A stretch of 64,000 nucleotides of DNA from Synchiropus splendidus (taxonomy: Eukaryota; Chordata; Actinopteri; Syngnathiformes; Callionymidae), in assembly GCF_027744825.2 (NCBI RefSeq), contig NC_071343.1:15930366-15994365 (forward strand). The letters are read 5' to 3'. This document shows positions 58,675 through 64,000 of this stretch, in pieces. Position numbers and translations under genes: made by a program. How positions within the stretch are numbered: the stretch's first letter is position 1; the number at the start of each line of letters is the position of its first letter. The notes under the pieces were generated by a model. It did not search any database and was not told where the DNA came from. It saw nothing but the letters and a program-made list of their open reading frames with translations.

Positions 58675-59737
58675 GTGTTACATCAAAATAAATGAATAAT
58701 CCGGATGAAAAGAGCCTTGCTGCAGCACAAGTACATGTTCGTCCTCCAAGTTAACATGCAACTGAGTCAATGATGTGTCTAATGATGGTGTTGTATGACA
58801 CTAAATGCTGTGTGGCTGTTTAAATGGGAGTTGAGCAACAATCCAGGTGAGGATGAGTGGAATGCTGATCACTGAGACACGATTGGAACTGGCACCGACT
58901 GTTGGTGGTTTCACCCCGACAGATAGTTGAAGAGTCACTGAGAGAAACGATGACATTCTTCACCAACTCTGACGCCAGGAACCAGACGGAAACCTAGAGC
59001 ATGAGATGAGCTGTGTGAGGCTGCTGGATCGAAACACAGGGCCGTCAACATCAGGGCAGGACGACTGCATTTCACCTGAGACCTGAGAACTTTCATGGTT
59101 CAGGAAGCTTAAGAATGAATCTTGTTACAAACTGTCATGATTCAGTAACATTATAAAAATAGAATCTGTTTTTTCACTGCATATTTTCATGGGATATAGA
59201 TTTGTTTTGAGGCTCTCAGAATAAAATGTGTCCCCAGAAAATGTGATAGAAAAACACGTTGAGACTTCATGAGAGAGGAAAAAAATGAAAGGAAAAGAGA
59301 AATTTAAATCCAAATACGAGGAACATTAATAAGGGTGAGTCAGATTAGGGCTGGTAATGAAAGATGCAAAAAATACAAAATAACATCGCAGCCTCATTTT
59401 TATACATTACACCGTCACGTTTTTGCATTTGTTATTGTGAAGAAGGCGAGTCATCACCGTATCCAGGGAAGTCTGCTGAAGAAAACAACACATACAATGA
59501 ATGACGTGTCTTGACCTCTACAGGTGAGTTTCTCTGGACAGAACTTGGAAGAGTTCCTGGTTGGAACGTCAATGAAAGACTGGATGTTAGAATCGGAGAC
59601 AACAAAAATGTGACCAACATAAGGTGTGACCAAATCTCATGTGTCAAAGAAAGTGGAACAACTTCCAATTGAATAATTCATCAAATGGCTGGCCTATTTG
59701 GTGAAGGTGTGCCACAAACCAGAGCCAACTGGTGGAG
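58675..59737. repeat. Upstream cassette alpha, before copy 9
   Basis: 1063 bp; minus-strand 51-codon frame at 58956-58801. Confidence 0.85.
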
Positions 59738-59745
59738 TATATAAA
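59738..59745 (+). promoter_or_regulatory. TATA box, lectin copy 9
   Basis: TATATAAA, alpha type. Untranslated exon 1 ends at 59820. Confidence 0.85.
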
Positions 59746-59927
59746 GAGCCGAGTCACCTGAGACAGTCACCAGTCGACCTTCGTCTTGCTCTACATCCCT
59801 GGGAGACAGAACCAGTGAAGGTGAGGACTCACTGACAGAGAAGGGTTTAGAAAGAGAACATGCCGTCTCAGTTTATCCCTGTTCACTCCTTCATCCTCAC
59901 GCTGGAGATGTTCCATGTCTTTTCCAG

Positions 59928-60943
59928 ATGTCCTCCTCGTCTCTGCTGCTCCTGCTGGCCTGCCTGTGCTGTGCAGTTTTGTCTGCCACCTCTGTGAGTC
60001 TTCTCAGGTCCACTGTGGTGCTCTGATGTGTGTCCATGTTGGGACTCTGACCCAGAGTGTGACTGAACTGTGTGATGTGTTGCTGTATTTCATATTGTTT
60101 TGTGTTGACAGTGCTGCTGTGAAGACAAGCCTGAACAACCAGGTCAGTAGCTGGATCTGTCCATCAGTTATTGGGTCTCTAACCATCAGGACTCAACAGT
60201 TCAGTCTCACAAGTGTTGTTTCTGTGATCCAGTTCACTGCTGCCGGAATGGATGGACCCAGTTTAAGGGCCGCTGCTTCATGTACCACCACTCCAGGAAG
60301 GACTGGGTTAGCGCAGAGGTACGACGCCTGTTTGTCACTTGCTACATCAACACCTGTGTAGCCAGAGATCATCTGCTGAGTCATCACTTCCTCTTCTCTC
60401 AGAAACACTGTCAGTCCCTGGGAGGAAACCTGGCTTCCATCCTCAAAGCAGGGGAGCATTTCTTTGTGCGACACATGATCCACAGAGTGACCGGCTACTA
60501 CAACCGGGCCTGGATCGGAGGACATGACACCGTGCAGGTGAGAAGTCGGGATCTTGCTGGCTCATGATCCATCATCTACAGAGGAGATGGACTGACTTGT
60601 CTCTTCCAGGAGGGGGTCTGGCTGTGGGCTGATGGGAGCCCATGCATCTACAAGCGCTGGGCCAATAATGAACCCAACAACTACAAACATGAGCACTGCA
60701 TGGAGATGAACTGGAATGGTGAGACACTTGAGGTTGTTCAGTGGAAGCTGGAGACTCTCATCTCTCAACTGTTTAGAGCAGAGTTGAGGAGAATCCTGGA
60801 ATGTACTGACCTTTGTCTTCTGGTAGCCTTCAACCTGAGGTTCTCAGTGTGACTCTCTCTTCTTACCGCCCCCTGCAGGAAACTACTGGAACGACCGCAA
60901 ATGCTCCACCAAAATGTCATTCGTCTGCTCCATGGACCTGTGA
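59928..60943 (+). CDS. C-type lectin, array copy 9 (last)
   Basis: Exons 59928-59993, 60112-60142, 60233-60318, 60403-60537, 60610-60718, 60879-60943; 163 residues with Asp27, private His34 (VHCC), Arg54, His85 and Arg149. It shares the Arg54/His85/Arg149 set with copy 4 although their upstream cassettes differ. AATAAA at 61077. Confidence 0.92.
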
Positions 60944-61083
60944 AGCGTCTGAAGCCTCCACCATGACTCTCTATGTTTATCACTTCTGAATTAAATCTCA
61001 GGGTGAACACTGATCATTTGTATCTTCTGGTATGTGGTGTATCACTTCTATTACAAGATGTTGTTCTTTGAACTCAAATAAAA

Positions 61084-61565
61084 CCATGAGCTTTCACATG
61101 ATCTGAGTAGTGTTGCATTGACACAAAAATAACTTTTGAATATGAATAAAACTGTCAATAAAGCAGGGTGAGCTTTGACCTATTGATCTGGCACTGGCCT
61201 GAACATTGAGTTCTTCACACACACGTGACATAAACAGAAGACGCCTGAATGGAATATCTACACACTTGTTTACATTCGTGCACATGGATGTGAATTTGAT
61301 ACAGTCATGAACGTACCAGTGAAAGCAGGAGTCATGAGGGGAGCACTGGACAATCCACGCCATCGTCATTTGAAGCTGAAGAAACTGGACTATTTTCTTT
61401 TATGTGATAATCAAAGGAAAGCAAAGGTTGGGCTAAGATACCGCAAGTTTGGGCTCCATCTTTTGGATTGTTTTGTGAGGGAAAGACTGTTTTTGATTGG
61501 TTCAGTTGGTGGAAATTTTCACCCATCCACCTTATGCCATCAAAGCACGCAATACAGTCCTTCAT
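61084..61565. repeat. 3' flank module A after copy 9; array right edge
   Basis: LINE fragment on the minus strand (WMGENFHQLNQSKTV near 61,520). Homology to other units stops abruptly after CAATACAGTCCTTCAT at 61,565, where unrelated tandem repeats begin. Confidence 0.75.
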
Positions 61566-61589
61566 CTCAACCCAGTCTCACAAAAAAAC

Positions 61590-63270
61590 GTGCAATACCA
61601 ACGTTTGTCCACTTCATGAAAACGTAGTGCTTTGACGAATTTCCCTTAAAAAACGTATCCCAGGTACATTTAATTTCTCAATGGCTTAGTGAAAGGCGTT
61701 CCTCTGGTCACGTGACTGACAGCCTGCTCTCCCGTCTGAACATAAAACATGGCGGACATCCGTTCTATTTTTGCTCTAAATTGCGAGATTTTAAAACAAT
61801 TAAATGTTTTTGTTGAGTTTTGATCACATTTCTAGCGACAAATGTACACTTTATTTTCATATTTTCCGATCGGTGTATGTTTATGGCGCTTCGTTTTATC
61901 GTTTTGACCCAGGTTCTTTAGTGGTGCTCACTGAAATCGTAGTATTGTGACGTTTGCTTTGCTGGCCATAAATACGCTCCAAAATGCGGGGTTTTAAATG
62001 ACTTTATTGGCTTTTGATCGCACTTCTAGCAACAAATATATCCTACATTATAATAATATGTGGTCGTTTTATGTAAATAACGCTTATTTTCTTTCGTTTG
62101 GACCGAGATTATTTTGTGATTCCCTATTAAAACGTCGTAGTGTGACGTTTGCCCTGCTGGCCATAAATACGCTCTAAAATGCGGGGTTTTAAATGACTTT
62201 ATTGGAATTTGATCGCATTTCTAGCGACAAATATATCCTACATTATAATATTATGTGCTCCTTTTATGTAAATAACGCTTATTTTCTTTCGTTTGGACCG
62301 AGATTGTTTTGTGATTCCCTGTTAAATCGTAGTATTCTAACGTTTACCCTGCTGGCCATAAATACGCTCCAAATTGCGGAGTTTTTAAATAACTTTATTG
62401 GCTTTTGATCGCATTTCTAGCAACAAATATATCCTACATTGTAATATTATGTGCTCGTTTTATGTAAATGATGCTTAGTTTCTTTCGTTTGGACTGAGAT
62501 TGTTTTGTCATTCCCCATTAAAATGTATTATTACGGTGGTTATCTGCTCGCGCTGAAAAACGTGCAATAACGACGTTTGTCCACTTGGCATACGTAATGA
62601 TTTTACGAATTTGCCTCAAAAATCGTTTCACTCTTACGTTGCATTTGTCAATGGCTTTATGAAGGGCGTGCCTCCGGTCACGTGACTGACAGCCTGCTCT
62701 CCTGTCTGAGCACAAAACATGGTGGACATCCGTTCTATTTCGCCCTAAATTGTGAGATTTTAAAACAAAAGCGTTTGTTGACTTTTGATCGCATTTCTAG
62801 CGACAAATATATTCTATATTGGGGTTGTTATCTGCTCGCACTGAAAAACGTGCAATAACTACGTTTGTCCACTTGGCATACCGTTACAATTTGACGACTT
62901 TGCCTCAAAAATCGTTTCTCTCGTACGCGTCATTTCTCAATGGATTTGTGAATGGCGTGCCTCTGGTCACGTGACTGATAGAACACAAAGCATGGCGGAC
63001 ACCCGTTCTAGTTTTGCTTTAAATTGTGAGATTTTAAAACAATTAAAAGCTTTTGTTGCGTTTTGATCACATTTCTAGCGACAAATGTACGCCTTACTTT
63101 CATTTTTTCCGCTCGTTTCATGCATTTGACGCTTCGTTTTTTTCGTTTTGACCCAGATTATCTCGTAGGTCTCAATTCAATGGTATTATTGTACAGCTGG
63201 CCAGTAATTCCGCAGCCAATTGCGGGATTTTAAAATAATTAAAAGCTGTTGTAAGCACAGTTGTAATCAC
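61590..63270. repeat. Complex tandem repeat (satellite-like), ~195-bp basic period
   Basis: GCTGGCCATAAATACGCTC recurs at 61961, 62156 and 62351, exactly 195 bp apart, and TTTTGATCGCATTTCTAGC-type boxes at about 61,817, 62,012, 62,207, 62,403, 62,783 and 63,060. A longer unit begins AACGTGCAATA-CGACGTTTGTC and carries GTCACGTGAC (61707, 62677, 62966) followed by an ATGG(C/T)GGAC box. No coding frame of note. It borders the lectin array on its right. Confidence 0.85.
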
Positions 63271-64000
63271 ATGCAATGTACTCTTTAATTTTTAAATATG
63301 TCATGAAATGATATAATATTTATTATCCGACTGGGGAAGGAAGTGGCGTCACGGACCGAATACGTTATTTATTTATCATTTGTATCGAATACATTTCTAC
63401 GCATAATAGTATTATCGGATATTTAAAATCGTGTCAACTGCATATAAAGTCTTTTGGCAAGAAAGGAAGTTCCGTCATTTATTCGTTTTGCTGACTCATG
63501 CTTCGTTCTCCGTCACTGACGTCAGCTGAAACGCAGGCGGACCATTCCAAACCTCCCAAGCCGTAGTTTCTATTCTTTCATTCTGTTTAAATATGTACAC
63601 GTGTTGTGGACGCCGACGTTTCTTCGGAGACGTGAATTTATGCTTTGGATGAATAATTCAATTGTACAAACACGTCGGACTTTGACGTCATCATCAGTGG
63701 TCGACCAGAACGAAAACATAGCGGGATGTCCTGCCTGCCGCGGGATGATGGCGTCACATCCGGCATGTACATCTCTTTTTTAATATTTTAATGGGTCAGA
63801 GGAAATTGAAATAAAGGATTTCAGTTCTGTTTTGACAATTTTATTCTACTTCAGGGTCAAATTATTTATTCATTATATTCATCTCCTTGTACGCATGTAT
63901 GAATTGAATGACAACATCAAGATCACACTTTTGCAGATGTATTTATTATTATTAACAAATTGTTATTTTTTGGTTTCTTCCATCCGTACCCACTCAAGTT
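63271..64000. other. No gene seen; CRE/AP-1-like sites at 63492-63524
   Basis: TGACTCA (63492-63498) and TGACGTCA (63517-63524) are perfect AP-1 and CRE consensus sites 18 bp apart in a relatively CpG-rich stretch (63,450-63,770). This could be a promoter for a gene beyond the window or transposon sequence. No splice-supported coding exon follows before the end. Confidence 0.35.

Noticed and set aside
20898..60525. Repeated minus-strand open frames of 60-168 codons over every lectin
   Set aside because: They are antisense shadows of the conserved exons and introns. They recur only because the genes are near-identical and show no domain or signal of their own.
61590..63270. A CRISPR-like array or tRNA cluster in the tandem repeat
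   Set aside because: This is a vertebrate sequence, the repeats are long and continuous without unique spacers, and no cloverleaf could be folded by eye.

Overview
The window comes from a vertebrate, most likely a percomorph teleost. It holds a TRAPPC10 gene of 23 compact exons in a fish-like form, a kappa-type immunoglobulin light-chain V segment with a 12-bp-spacer recombination signal, fish-style C-type lectins, and fragments of LINE, Ty3/gypsy, hAT and Harbinger elements. No species call is possible from sequence alone.

Layout. (1) 0.6-1.3 kb, minus strand: one intact Ig light-chain V gene (leader exon, V exon, RSS, octamer-like promoter site). No J or C segment is visible. (2) 2.5-17.9 kb, plus strand: complete TRAPPC10 (TRAPPII tethering complex). 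Its 23 coding exons sum to 3810 nt, 1269 codons plus stop. A 913-bp hAT-type element with an 8-bp target duplication sits in intron 15. (3) 17.9-19.7 kb: 3' flank with a CA repeat and a dispersed repeat. (4) 19.7-61.6 kb, plus strand: a tandem array of nine complete, almost identical C-type lectin genes, each encoding a secreted 163-residue protein with EPN and WND sugar/calcium motifs. There is also one decayed relic (31.2-31.6 kb) and one clean deletion scar where a tenth full gene should be (53,150). (5) 61.6-63.3 kb: a complex tandem repeat with a ~195-bp basic period and a longer unit carrying a GTCACGTGAC palindrome and an ATGGCGG-type motif. (6) 63.3-64 kb: no gene seen.

The array is built from interchangeable modules. 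The lectin body (promoter to poly(A)) is nearly constant. It is preceded by one of three upstream cassettes: alpha (copies 1, 3, 6, 8, 9), beta (2, 4, 7 and the scar) or gamma (5 and the relic). It is followed by one of two 3' flanks: A, carrying an L2-like LINE fragment (copies 1, 2, 5, 6, 7, 8, 9), or B (copies 3 and 4). The order is alpha1, beta2, alpha3, gamma-relic, beta4, gamma5, alpha6, beta7, beta-scar, alpha8, alpha9. The few variable lectin residues (positions 25, 27, 30, 34, 53, 54, 85, 149, 157, 161) are reshuffled between copies. This suggests recent duplication with gene conversion or unequal exchange.

The lectins are expected to be secreted calcium-dependent mannose-type binding proteins, probably mucosal or serum defence factors. 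The different upstream cassettes could give copies different expression. Exon boundaries were read by hand from splice signals and family similarity; no alignment or search was run.
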